From Meiothermus sp. (GTDB taxonomy: Bacteria > Deinococcota > Deinococci > Deinococcales > Thermaceae), in assembly GCF_026004115.1 (NCBI RefSeq), contig NZ_BPIM01000001.1:930001-994000 (forward strand): a DNA stretch of 64,000 bases, given 5' to 3'. The translations under genes were made by a program, and so were the position numbers. Shown in pieces: positions 48,967 through 57,882 of this stretch (position 1 is the stretch's first letter; every line of letters starts with the position of its first letter). A model generated the notes under the pieces. That model was not told the origin of the DNA. It saw only the letters and a program-made list of their open reading frames with translations, and made no database searches.

Positions 48967-49854
48967 TCACTTCCGCGCCACCGCGACCAGCGCCACCCCC
49001 AGCAAAATGATGGGCAGGGCGATAAAGGTGTAGATGTCCAGCTTTTCGTGGGCAATGAAAACCCCCAACAGCACCGCCACCACCGGGTTCACATAGGCGT
49101 AGCTGGTAGCCAGGGCGGGGCGCACGGTATCGAGCAGGTAGGTAAAAGCACTGTAGGCAATCAGGGAACCGAACACTGTGAGGTACAGCAGAGCCAGGAT
49201 GGCCCCCAGGCCCGGCATCTGGATCATGCGCTCACCCAGGAGGAGGCTCAGGCCCAGCAGAAAAAGCCCGCCGGTGAGCATCTGGGTAGCCGAGGTCATC
49301 AGCCCGCTGGGCAGAGGAAGGTGGCGGCTCCAGGCCGTACCAAAGGCCCAGCACAGAGGCGCACAGGCCAGAATGAGTGTGGCCACCAGGTTGGAGCGCA
49401 GGGAGCCCTCGAGCGAGAGCAATATCACCCCACCAAACCCCACCAGGAGCCCCACCCACTCCGTGCGGTGCGGCCAGCGGCCCCACAGACCCGAGAACAG
49501 CACCACCAGCAGGGGAGTTGCGGCAGGAAAGATGGCGGTGAGGCTCGAGGCCACCCCCAGCGAGGAAGCCAGCATCACCCCGCCCATACCACCCCCCATC
49601 AGCAGAATGCCCACCCGGGCTGCACCCCCCCACTCCGCAGGTGTGGGCATGGGCATCCCCCGTCCACGCAAAAACACATACAGCGCTCCACCCGCCACCA
49701 GGAAGCGAATCGCACTACCCAGAAATGGAGGAAACCCCTGTACGGCGTAGTGGATGGCCAGGTAGGTCGAGCCCCAGATAAAGTACAAAGCCAGCAACGA
49801 CAGCAGCACCAAGAGTGGGTTGTGGGGACGGAACAGGCTTGGCTGCACCGTCAC
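48967..49854 (-). CDS. EamA/DMT superfamily transporter
   Basis: 295 residues with about ten membrane helices in two EamA repeats (LLVLLSLLALYFIWGSTYLA; MLTGGLFLLGLSLLLGERM; LATSYAYVNPVVAVLLGVFI). The motif FIWGSTYLAI and the C-terminal Y-VNPVVA motif are typical. The GTG at 49854 is chosen since it overlaps the TGA of the upstream hydrolase (GTGA). The substrate is unknown; related proteins export amino acids or metabolites. Confidence 0.9.
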   Translation of the reverse strand: MTVQPSLFRPHNPLLVLLSLLALYFIWGSTYLAIHYAVQGFPPFLGSAIRFLVAGGALYVFLRGRGMPMPTPAEWGGAARVGILLMGGGMGGVMLASSLGVASSLTAIFPAATPLLVVLFSGLWGRWPHRTEWVGLLVGFGGVILLSLEGSLRSNLVATLILACAPLCWAFGTAWSRHLPLPSGLMTSATQMLTGGLFLLGLSLLLGERMIQMPGLGAILALLYLTVFGSLIAYSAFTYLLDTVRPALATSYAYVNPVVAVLLGVFIAHEKLDIYTFIALPIILLGVALVAVARK

Positions 49855-50405
49855 AACCACTTTCTCTCCAGGGCTTCCTGGGTGCTGACCACCGTGCAGA
49901 ACTCTCCCTCCAGGCTGGCCAGATGCACCCGGTGCACCTCGTCGGCCGGAATCATGCCCTCGGGGCTTTGCTTGGCAAAGGTAGCGCAGGCATCTCCCAC
50001 CAGCCACACCTCGAAGCCCAGGTTGCCGGCCATGCGCACGGTGGTGGAGACGCAGTGGTCGGTGGTCAGGCCCGCCACCACCAAGCGGGCGATGCCCTCC
50101 CGGTGCAGATAGGCCTCGAGGTCGGTGCCTATAAAGGCGCTGTTGACGGTCTTGGCGAAGACCGGCTCCCCTTCCAGGGGGCGGGCCTCGAGCTTGAAGT
50201 CGTGTCCGGGTTGACCGGGGCAGAGCGGCGAGGTAAGGCGAAGCGAGTGGTGCTGGACGTGAAGAACCGGCGCACCGGTCTGCCGAAACTTCTCCAGCAA
50301 GGCGGCCACGTTGCGTTCGAACAGGGGGTTGTTGCGAGGGCCAAAGTAGGCGGTATCGTCGAGCCCTTGTTGGATGTCAATAAGCAGCAAGGCGGTTCTG
50401 GACAT
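49851..50405 (-). CDS. Isochorismatase-like cysteine hydrolase
   Basis: 184 residues of the isochorismatase/nicotinamidase fold. The triad is Asp in LLLIDIQQG, Lys in FAKTVNSAFIGTDLE and Cys in GLTTDHCVSTTVRMAG. The ATG at 50405 has TGAGG about eight bases upstream. It is translationally coupled to the transporter that follows. The pair is divergent from an Lrp-type regulator, a common arrangement for amide catabolism with export, but the substrate is unknown. Confidence 0.9.
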   Translation of the reverse strand: MSRTALLLIDIQQGLDDTAYFGPRNNPLFERNVAALLEKFRQTGAPVLHVQHHSLRLTSPLCPGQPGHDFKLEARPLEGEPVFAKTVNSAFIGTDLEAYLHREGIARLVVAGLTTDHCVSTTVRMAGNLGFEVWLVGDACATFAKQSPEGMIPADEVHRVHLASLEGEFCTVVSTQEALERKWL

Positions 50406-50607
50406 GGCCGGCCTCATTAGAGCACAAACCCAGAAAAGCTCAACCTGAGCCGGGACGGGATTGGCTAAAGCTGGCCTGCGGAGGATGACAGGCATCGGCT
50501 CAGGCTGAGGGTCTGGAGGTATTCCCCAAGCGGGGAATAACCCAATGATATACACTTTATGGCACTTTTGTCCATACATGGTTTGATATTTTGTTATCAT
50601 ACCGAAT

Positions 50608-51090
50608 ATGGTTCAGCTAGATATGCGCGACAAGGCGATTTTGCTCGAGCTACAGCAAGAAAGCCGGCTTTCCTATGCCGAAATGGGCAGCCGGGTAGGG
50701 CTTTCTCCGGCAGCCGTGCACGACCGGGTAAAAAAACTCGAGCGCAAAGGCGTTATCCGGGCATACAAAATTCAGGTAGACCCCGAAGCCCTGGGCCTCA
50801 AGCTAACGGCCTTTGTGGCCATTCGGCTGGACAACAACTTCACCGGACGGGAAATCCAGCCCGGCCTCGAGCAATTCCACCAGATCGAGGAGATGCACAG
50901 CATCGCCGGAGAAAATGACCTGTTGCTCAAGGTGCGCACCAGCGATACCAAAGCCCTGGAAGCTCTTATTTACCGTATTAAGGCCGTGCCAGGCATCGCC
51001 CGTATCACCTCGACCATTGTGCTCTCGACGGCGCTGGAAGGCCGCCCATTGGTTCCTGGCGAAAGCGACGAATCCATCGAGTTGCGTTGA
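50608..51090 (+). CDS. Lrp/AsnC family transcriptional regulator
   Basis: 160 residues. Residues 1-60 are the helix-turn-helix (MRDKAILLELQQESRLSYAE, MGSRVGLSPAAVHDRVKKLE). Residues about 70-150 form the RAM effector domain (LTAFVAIRLDNNFTGREIQP, AGENDLLLKVRTSDTKALEA). It is divergent from the hydrolase/transporter pair and likely controls it. TATCAT seven bases before the ATG indicates a leaderless mRNA. Confidence 0.93.
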   Translation: MVQLDMRDKAILLELQQESRLSYAEMGSRVGLSPAAVHDRVKKLERKGVIRAYKIQVDPEALGLKLTAFVAIRLDNNFTGREIQPGLEQFHQIEEMHSIAGENDLLLKVRTSDTKALEALIYRIKAVPGIARITSTIVLSTALEGRPLVPGESDESIELR

Positions 51091-51097
51091 GCGGGTA

Positions 51098-51113
51098 TTG
51101 TAAGCGCTTACAA
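51098..51113. promoter_or_regulatory. Perfect cre/LacI-type operator
   Basis: TTGTAAGCGCTTACAA is a perfect 16-bp palindrome and fits the LacI/CcpA consensus TGNAANCGNTTNCA. It lies eight bases after the Lrp stop and 124 bases before the bacilliredoxin-like gene. Confidence 0.55.
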
Positions 51114-51237
51114 AAAAGTATGGCAGGTTAGCTTATGCCCAACTTTCTTTTGGAGTAGCAGGTATGTGCAAGCGGTGAAGAAGGGGAAGTGTCCCGGCTA
51201 ACGTTTGCCTAGAGCCCCTGCGGCTAGACTCAGAGCC

Positions 51238-51885
51238 ATGAGAGAGCGCATGTATGCCATTACCACCCCCGAAGAAGCCGACATATTTATCGACAGCCAG
51301 CCCGTTACCGCCATTTTCAAAGCCGGCACCTGCCACAAAACCATGCAGGGCTGGGGCAACGTAGAAAAAATACTGCGGGAACGACCCGAAATTCCGGTGG
51401 GCATTATCAAGGTGGTGGAGCACCGCCCGGCCTCCAACCGGGTGGCCGAGCGCACCGGCATTGTGCACCACTCACCCCAGATTATTCTTTTCCGCAACGG
51501 CCAGCCGCTCTTTGAGCTAAACAACTGGGACATTACCCTGGAAAACCTCGAGCCCCTCTTCAGCCAGCACCTGCCCGATGTGAAGGTAGAAAAACCACAG
51601 GAAGGTGGCACGAGCAACCTCGAGCCCTACAAGCGCCTGCTGGACGCTTACCTGAGTGGAGCTGTAAGTGAGTCACAGTTCACCTGGACGTATCTGAATA
51701 TGTTCCGCGAGGATGCCTCGCTGCGCTCGCAGGAAGAGTTTGCGCTGCTCAACTCGCTGTTTGGCAACCCCGACGAGCACCACATTCACCCCAGGGCCAT
51801 CATGCAATACGAGCAAGAAAACCCCCAGCCCACGCCTTTGCGCGAGCGGGTGCAGGCCCTGCGGGCTCAGCTCGAGACCCTGTAA
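51238..51885 (+). CDS. Bacilliredoxin/YtxJ-like thioredoxin-fold protein with helical C-terminus
   Basis: 215 residues. Residues 1-120 resemble BrxC/YtxJ monothiol bacilliredoxins, with the active-site region FKAGTCHKTMQGWGNVEKIL (a single Cys, TCH) and a cis-Pro-like SPQIILFRNG. The C-terminal 85 residues are helical and acidic, which is longer than YtxJ. It probably removes bacillithiol from proteins; this organism may use bacillithiol given the PIG-L deacetylase. TAGACT seven bases before the ATG implies a leaderless transcript. Confidence 0.82.
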   Translation: MRERMYAITTPEEADIFIDSQPVTAIFKAGTCHKTMQGWGNVEKILRERPEIPVGIIKVVEHRPASNRVAERTGIVHHSPQIILFRNGQPLFELNNWDITLENLEPLFSQHLPDVKVEKPQEGGTSNLEPYKRLLDAYLSGAVSESQFTWTYLNMFREDASLRSQEEFALLNSLFGNPDEHHIHPRAIMQYEQENPQPTPLRERVQALRAQLETL

Positions 51886-51982
51886 ACCCTGTCCGACGTG
51901 TTTTTGTCCCCGCCTTTAATGGTGGGGCTTCTCATTTCTCCCTGCATACTCAGCAATGCAAATAGGTCGAGCAGCCAACAAT

Positions 51983-52120
51983 AAAAACCCCCTCAGGGCA
52001 GGGGGGTTAATGCGTATCTGGCGCAGTACAGCAGAATTGACGAGCCAGGTAAGGTGCTTAGCCTCGAGGGGTTCCAATGGGAACCTTATGAGCAGGGGTG
52101 GCTCGAGGCTAAGCAATGTA
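51983..52120 (-). ncRNA. Candidate minus-strand small RNA with promoter and terminator
   Basis: On the minus strand TTGCAC (52143-52138), a 17-bp spacer and TACATT (52120-52115) form a promoter. An intrinsic terminator lies at 52005-51983 (CCCCCT/AGGGGG with five T). Between them are a 14-bp perfect inverted repeat (52055-52068 with 52102-52115) and a nested GGTTCC/GGAACC hairpin. No ORF fits. The predicted start at about 52108 would trim one arm, so the 5' end is uncertain. Both flanking genes point the other way. Confidence 0.4.
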
Positions 52121-52149
52121 AATGTTAGGGAATAGTTGTGCAAAAGATA

Positions 52150-52163
52150 TGGAAACGTTTACA
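52150..52163. promoter_or_regulatory. cre/LacI-type operator before the deacetylase-like gene
   Basis: TGGAAACGTTTACA fits TGNAANCGNTTNCA at every fixed position. It lies 78 bases before the ATG at 52242 and just upstream of the minus-strand RNA promoter. Confidence 0.5.
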
Positions 52164-52241
52164 AGATTAAGAATAGGCCTTACAGGAAGCCCCTACTCAA
52201 ACCACACAGCGCATTGGGCCAATGTGGCATCTTGAGGAAGC

Positions 52242-53123
52242 ATGTATCGGGCCTACTCCACCTCCCACTGCATCCTCGAGCTCCCTGAATATCACCCTTT
52301 CCCCAAGTACAAATACAGCGGGGTTGCCGAGGCGCTTAAGCAAGACCTGAACATCCAACCGGCCCCCGCCATTGCCTGGGAGACCCTGGCCCTGGCCCAT
52401 ACCCACGAGTACCTGCAAAAGCTCCGCACCGAGGGGCTGAGCCGCCAGGAGGCCCACAAGGTAGGGCTGCCCTGGACCCAAAGCCTGCTGACGCGGGCCT
52501 TACATGCTGCGGGCGGCACCCTGGCCGCCACCCAGGATGCCCTGCAAACCGGCCTGGGCCTCAACCTGGCCGGGGGCACCCACCATGCCTATCCAGGCCG
52601 GGCCGAGGGGTACTGCCTGTTCAACGACGTGGCCATAGCCATCGCCCAACTGCGGGCCCAAGGCTGGCGCGGACGGGCCCTGGTCGTAGACCTGGACGCC
52701 CACCAGGGCAACGGCACGGCGGTTTTTTTTCGGCATGACCCCCATGTGTTTACCCTCTCGATACACGCCGAGCGCAACTACCCCCTCAAAAAGGAGCAAA
52801 GCGACCTGGACGTGGGCTTGAGCGATGCCACCGGCGATGCCGAATATCTGGAAGCTCTGGAGCCCGCCCTGGAAAAAGCCTTCGCCTTCAGACCCGACCT
52901 GGTCTTCTTCAATGCGGGGGTAGATGTACTGCAAAACGACCGCTTTGGGCGGCTGGGCCTCAGTTTGTGGGGGCTGGCCGAGCGGGATCGGCGGGTGTTC
53001 GCAAAAGTGAAGCAGGCCCACGTGCCCCTGGTGGTGGTCATGGGCGGCGGCTACAACCGCGACCCCCACATCACGGTAACGGCCCATGCTCAGACCTACC
53101 GGCTGGCGCTCGAGGCCCGTTAG
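52242..53123 (+). CDS. Histone-deacetylase-like (AcuC/HDAC family) hydrolase
   Basis: 293 residues of the arginase/deacetylase fold. Residues match the zinc site: LVVDLDAHQGNGTAVFF (Asp and His ligands) and NAGVDVLQNDRFGRLGL (Asp ligand). The general base pair is in AGGTHHAYPG, and GYCLFNDVAIA is also conserved. Such enzymes deacetylate acetyl-lysine (AcuC) or small acylamides; which one is unknown. A GAGGAA site lies six bases before the ATG. The last codons (LEAR-stop) form the first bases of a 74-bp tandem repeat. Confidence 0.92.
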   Translation: MYRAYSTSHCILELPEYHPFPKYKYSGVAEALKQDLNIQPAPAIAWETLALAHTHEYLQKLRTEGLSRQEAHKVGLPWTQSLLTRALHAAGGTLAATQDALQTGLGLNLAGGTHHAYPGRAEGYCLFNDVAIAIAQLRAQGWRGRALVVDLDAHQGNGTAVFFRHDPHVFTLSIHAERNYPLKKEQSDLDVGLSDATGDAEYLEALEPALEKAFAFRPDLVFFNAGVDVLQNDRFGRLGLSLWGLAERDRRVFAKVKQAHVPLVVVMGGGYNRDPHITVTAHAQTYRLALEAR

Positions 53124-53477
53124 GGCGCGAGCCCACTGCGCAAAAGTGGGTGCACAACCCACTGCACACACCTCGTTTAGTGCTCGAGGCCCGCTAGGGC
53201 GCGAGCCCACTGCGTAAAAGTGGGTGCACAACCCACCACGCCGGCCTCGTCTTGCGCTCGAGGCCTGCTAGGGCGCGAGCCCACTGCGTAAAAGTGGGTG
53301 CACAACCCACCACGCCGGCCTCGTCTTGCGCTCGAGGCCCGCTAGGGCGCGAGCCCACTGCGTAAAAGTGGGTGCACAACCCACCACGCCGGCCTCGTCT
53401 TGCGCTCGAGGCCCGCTAGGGCGCGAGCCCACTGCGTAAAAGTGGGTGCACAACCCACTGCACACACCTCGTTTAGT
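53108..53477. repeat. Five tandem copies of a 74-bp unit
   Basis: Units start at 53108, 53182, 53256, 53330 and 53404, each GCTCGAGGCCCGYTAGGGCG at the start. Each holds the hairpin CCCACT/AGTGGG and a further ACCCAC. The last 20 bases are of two types: copies 1 and 5 end TGCACACACCTCGTTTAGT, while copies 2-4 end CACGCCGGCCTCGTCTTGC. The array begins inside the last codons of the preceding gene. As 74 is not a multiple of three, no continuous ORF is maintained. The spacer between the array and pdxY at 53633 shows only the pdxY promoter. Confidence 0.95.
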
Positions 53478-53632
53478 GCTCGAGGTTCAGGGCGCTCATT
53501 GAACCCAGAATGGCAGGGTGCTGATGGCCGATAAAGCGCCATACGTCCTGAGACCTGCGGCCTCTGCAGCAAAATACCAAAGACCCCCAGATAGGCTGGC
53601 AGTCTCTTAAGCCTTTCCCTTAGACTGCCTGC

Positions 53633-54514
<882 letters not shown>

Positions 54515-54678
54515 TCGTAGAAGTAGGCCCAGCCCGCCACACGTACTGCACTGTAATAGGCGTAAGCCGCCGAGTAGCAGGCCGCCCGGCTCAAAAAGCT
54601 TTTGGGGCGGCAAATGCTGTTCATGTTGACCAGGAAGTTGTCGTCGGCAACAAATTCCTGTCCGACAGATGGTGGCTC

Positions 54679-54874
54679 ATACCAGATTCGTTTAGTTCGG
54701 CGCCGGATGGCGGCGAACTAACAGGGCCGAATTTATCCGCGTAGCGGAGGGCGTAAGCCCCTTTGGAAGGGAGACGCTTTCTTCGCCGACCGTTCGGGAG
54801 GGTTGTGCTCTAGGATTCAAAAAGATAGCCTCTGGGGATCTTTGGTTTGGATGATTATCTTTTTGATCCGGTAT
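54679..54874. mobile_element. MITE-like element, copy 2
   Basis: 196 bp in the same orientation as 46394-46629, with the ends ATACCAGATTC and GATCCGGTAT. It lacks one copy of the ATCCGCGTAGCGGAGGGCG unit, which explains most of the 40-bp difference. The shared parts match at roughly nine positions in ten. It has broken the genes on both sides. Confidence 0.8.
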
Positions 54875-55168
54875 AACCTGCTTCCGGCGGCCTGGGTAGG
54901 CTTCGCGGTAGCGGCCCCCAGCGGCTTTTTGCTGCTGTTGCCCGAGGCACAGAGCATTGGGGTAAGCCCAATATTTCTGGCCAAGATGGCCCTGATTGGC
55001 CTGGCCGGGCTCAACGCCTGGGTCTTCCATGCCCGTGTGGGGCGCAACGTGCAGGAGTGGAACCAGAACGTGGACCCACCCCCTGCGGCCAAACTGACAG
55101 CCCTCCTCTCGCTTCTGGTCTGGGTCGCGGTCATTGCCCTGGGACGGCTAATCGCTTACCTGACATGA
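54803..55168 (+). pseudogene. 5'-truncated membrane protein gene, start supplied by the MITE
   Basis: The open frame of 121 codons starts at a GTG in the MITE; its first 24 codons are MITE sequence. From codon 25 it is a genuine membrane protein C-terminus with three hydrophobic segments (LPAAWVGFAVAAPSGFLLLL, FLAKMALIGLAGLNAWVFH, LTALLSLLVWVAVIALGRLI) and HARVGRNVQEWNQNVDPPPA. From memory this resembles DUF6644/DUF2214-type proteins of about 160-180 residues, which would leave the first helices missing. It is probably non-functional. Confidence 0.6.
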
Positions 55169-55181
55169 AGCACAAAAGGTA

Positions 55182-55326
55182 GGGGGTCAGGGCTCCCCTC
55201 GAGCCCCAACCCCCTGGCAGCTTCGGTGGCCGAACAATGGCTTCTAGGTGGTTTGGGCCTGAAGGTGATCTCCCCTCGAGATTCATCGGCCCATGGACCA
55301 CTGTCTCGCTCCGAAGTGGTTTTTTT
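55182..55326 (+). ncRNA. Structured RNA candidate with two CCCTC loops and a terminator
   Basis: Hairpin A pairs GGGGGT (55182) with ACCCCC (55209) and GGGCTC (55190) with GAGCCC (55201) across a symmetric CA/CA internal loop, with loop CCCTC. Hairpin B pairs GGGCC (55255) with GGCCC (55288) and GATCTC with GAGATT, again with loop CCCTC. A terminator follows (ACCACT at 55297, AGTGGT at 55315, then T). C-rich loops could pair with Shine-Dalgarno sequences. It could also be only the 3' end of the upstream transcript. The rest of the spacer to 55551 is AT-rich without a gene. Confidence 0.4.
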
Positions 55327-55551
55327 AGTATGCCCTTATGATGAGCAGTTCCACGGTAATTTGACCAAAAAAACTTTAGCCCCCAAAGACACCTCGTTTT
55401 AAAGCGAGTCAAAACGGGCTTGCAGTGCTTTCTTCTCCTTACAGCACGTGTGTTGCAAAATCGAACAACGGTTTGAGCGTTAAAATGCGCACCAAAGTAG
55501 AGGCTATTGCATTCTCTGATTAAGTGTGATAAAAACGAGGACATACAGAAC

Positions 55552-55650
55552 TGCAAACGATTGCAAAATAAGCTGGCACTATAAGAATATTATCACAAAA
55601 TATCTTATGGCAGTACGGTTTATAAGCAATCATTAGTGCAAACGATTGCA
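55552..55650. promoter_or_regulatory. Two identical LacI-type operators 85 bp apart
   Basis: TGCAAACGATTGCA occurs at 55552-55565 and 55637-55650. The distance of 85 bp is eight helical turns, which favours looping by a tetrameric repressor. The second copy ends four bases before the regulator's ATG and takes the place of a Shine-Dalgarno. A -10-like TATAAG lies at 55580 and another at 55621. Confidence 0.75.
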
Positions 55651-55654
55651 AATT

Positions 55655-56701
55655 ATGATTAGCCTCGACGATGTTGCCAAACTGGCCCAGGTCTCTCCTG
55701 CGACCGTTTCGCGCGCCCTATCCCGGCCCGAAATGGTCGCCGAGGCTACCCGCGAGCGCATTCTTCAGGCCGCCCGGGAGCTTGGTTACCAGCCCAACCA
55801 GCTTGCCCGAAGCCTGCGACAACGCAGCAGCCGTACCCTAGGCCTGATCATCACCGACATCCTCAACCCCTTTCACGCCACCCTGGCCAAAGGCGTGCAG
55901 GATGCCGCCGAGAAGCACAATTACACGGTTTTTCTCTTCAACACCGACGAAGACCCCGAAAAAGAGCAGCGTGCCCTCAACGCCCTGCGGGGTCATCTGC
56001 CCCAGGGGTTGCTAATCGTACCAACCCCTAAAGCCAAAGAAAACCTCAAGCTCGTACCCAAGCTGCCTACGGTAGAACTCGATCGCAGCAGCGGAACCCC
56101 CGGTGTACGCACAGTGATGGTTGACAACATTGGCGGAGCGCGCACCGCTGTGCAGCATCTGATTGAGCTGGGTCACCGACGTATCGGCATGATTGTCGGG
56201 CGTCTCGACATTTCCACCGCTGTCGAGCGTCTCCAGGGCTACCGAGAAGCCCTGACCGCAGCAGGTATCTCCTATTGCGAAAAACTGGTTCTTCCCGGCA
56301 ACCACCGTGAGGAAGACGGGCGCCAAGCAGCCCTCACCCTGCTCAACCTTCCACCCGAAGAACGCCCCACCGCCCTGTTTGTAGGCAACAACGAGATGAC
56401 CGTGGGCGCAGTGCTGGCGGTGCGTGAGCTGGGCCTGCGCATCCCCCAGGAACTCTCCATCGTAGGCTTCGACGACTCCCGCTGGGCGGCTACCATGCAC
56501 CCAGCGCTAACCGTTGTGGCCCAGCCCACCTACGAGTTGGGCTTCCTGGCTTGTGAGACCCTTCTGAGTTCGCTTAGCCGGGGCCAGCCGGCCCTGCCAA
56601 CCAGCATTCGGCTGGATGTGAGTTTCATTGTTCGAGAGTCCACCGCCCCACCGGACGGTTTTACCAATGGACTCAAGCGACGAAGGAGGCGGAAGCACTG
56701 A
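55655..56701 (+). CDS. LacI family transcriptional repressor
   Basis: 348 residues. The HTH and hinge are MISLDDVAKLAQVSPATVSR, ALSRPEMVAEATRERILQAA and RELGYQPNQLARSLRQ. The effector domain resembles ribose/fructose-type repressors (LGLIITDILNPFHATLAKGV, GMIVGRLDISTAVERLQGYR, LSIVGFDDSRWAATMHPALT). The ATG at 55655 is chosen over a TTG inside the operator. It leads an operon with a sugar ABC transporter and a kinase, and presumably controls them and itself through the paired operators. Confidence 0.93.
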   Translation: MISLDDVAKLAQVSPATVSRALSRPEMVAEATRERILQAARELGYQPNQLARSLRQRSSRTLGLIITDILNPFHATLAKGVQDAAEKHNYTVFLFNTDEDPEKEQRALNALRGHLPQGLLIVPTPKAKENLKLVPKLPTVELDRSSGTPGVRTVMVDNIGGARTAVQHLIELGHRRIGMIVGRLDISTAVERLQGYREALTAAGISYCEKLVLPGNHREEDGRQAALTLLNLPPEERPTALFVGNNEMTVGAVLAVRELGLRIPQELSIVGFDDSRWAATMHPALTVVAQPTYELGFLACETLLSSLSRGQPALPTSIRLDVSFIVRESTAPPDGFTNGLKRRRRRKH

Positions 56702-56760
56702 AGTATCAATGTCGGCGTCTGGCAATTAGGCTCTTTCTGGGTTGTTTGAGAGGGGTAACT

Positions 56761-57765
56761 ATGCGCAAGGTAGTAGGCATTACAGGTTCGTTGGTGTTGG
56801 CAGTTGCCATGCTGGGCTTGGTCACGGCCCAAAACAAGACCCCTTATGTGGGCTTGATTACCAAAACCGAGTCCAACCCGTTCTTTGTCAAAATGAAGGA
56901 AGGCGCTCAAAAGGAAGCGCAGAAGCTGGGTGCAAAATTCATCAGCGCTGCCGGAAAAATCGATGGAGACAACGCCGGACAGGTTGCGGCCATCGAGAAC
57001 ATGGTAGCCGCCGGCGTGAATACCATCCTGATCACCCCTAGCGATGCCAAGGCCATCATCCCGGCCATCAAGAAAGCCCAGGCTGCCGGGGTGCAGGTGA
57101 TTGCGCTGGATAGCCCCACCGACCCCGCCAGTGCGGTTGACGCCCTGTTTGCCACCAACAACTACCAGGCCGGCGTGCTGATTGGTAAATACGCTGCTGC
57201 CGCCATGAAAGGCAAGAAGCCGGTGATTGCTACCCTGGATCTGTTCCCCGGCCACCCCGTGGGGGCCCAGCGCCACAACGGCTTCCTGGCCGGGTTTGGG
57301 CTGAAAAGCCTTGGCGCTGAAAGCAACGAGCTGGCCAAGCCCGCCGAAGTAGTCTGCATGGCCGACACCTTCGGCGACCGGGCTAAGGGTCAGACCGCTA
57401 TGGAAAACTGCCTGCAGAAAAACCCCAACATCAACCTGGTCTACACCATCAACGAACCCGCAGCCGCTGGTGCCTATCAGGCTTTGAAGGCCGCCGGCAA
57501 GGAGAAGAGCGTAATTATCGTTTCGGTAGACGGTGGGTGTGAGGGAGTACGCAACGTGGAACAGGGCATCATTGCCGCCACCTCGCAGCAATACCCCTTG
57601 CGCATGGCAGCCATGGGGGTTCAGGCCGGGGTCGAGTATGTCAAAACCGGCAAGAAGGCCTCGGGCTACGTGGATACTGGGGTCGAGCTGATTGCCAAGG
57701 CGCCCGTGCCCGGTGTTGCCAGCAAAGACGTGAAGTACGGTCTGGCCAATTGCTGGGGCCAGTAG
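56761..57765 (+). CDS. Sugar ABC transporter substrate-binding protein (ribose/fructose class)
   Basis: 334 residues with a signal peptide (MRKVVGITGSLVLAVAMLGL, cut near TAQ). The periplasmic-binding-protein type I fold shows VGLITKTESNPFFVKMKEGA, VNTILITPSDAKAIIPAIKK, TIDEP-like YTINEPAAAGAYQAL and SVDGGCEGV. It is closest in feel to FrcB-type fructose binders, but ligand choice cannot be settled by eye. GAGGGG lies seven bases before the ATG. It is the first transporter gene after the repressor. Confidence 0.9.
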   Translation: MRKVVGITGSLVLAVAMLGLVTAQNKTPYVGLITKTESNPFFVKMKEGAQKEAQKLGAKFISAAGKIDGDNAGQVAAIENMVAAGVNTILITPSDAKAIIPAIKKAQAAGVQVIALDSPTDPASAVDALFATNNYQAGVLIGKYAAAAMKGKKPVIATLDLFPGHPVGAQRHNGFLAGFGLKSLGAESNELAKPAEVVCMADTFGDRAKGQTAMENCLQKNPNINLVYTINEPAAAGAYQALKAAGKEKSVIIVSVDGGCEGVRNVEQGIIAATSQQYPLRMAAMGVQAGVEYVKTGKKASGYVDTGVELIAKAPVPGVASKDVKYGLANCWGQ

Positions 57766-57882
57766 TCTGCTGTCACAGGGGGTGGTGTGGCAGAGCGTCC
57801 ACCACCCCCAAAATCAGAGCATGAACTCAAAAAGTGTAATATGGATCCGAAAAAAAAGTGAAGCCGCTATAGGGAAGAACGT

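Noticed and set aside
53108-53477. CRISPR array
   Set aside because: The units are contiguous 74-bp tandem copies with no unique spacers, and no cas genes are near.
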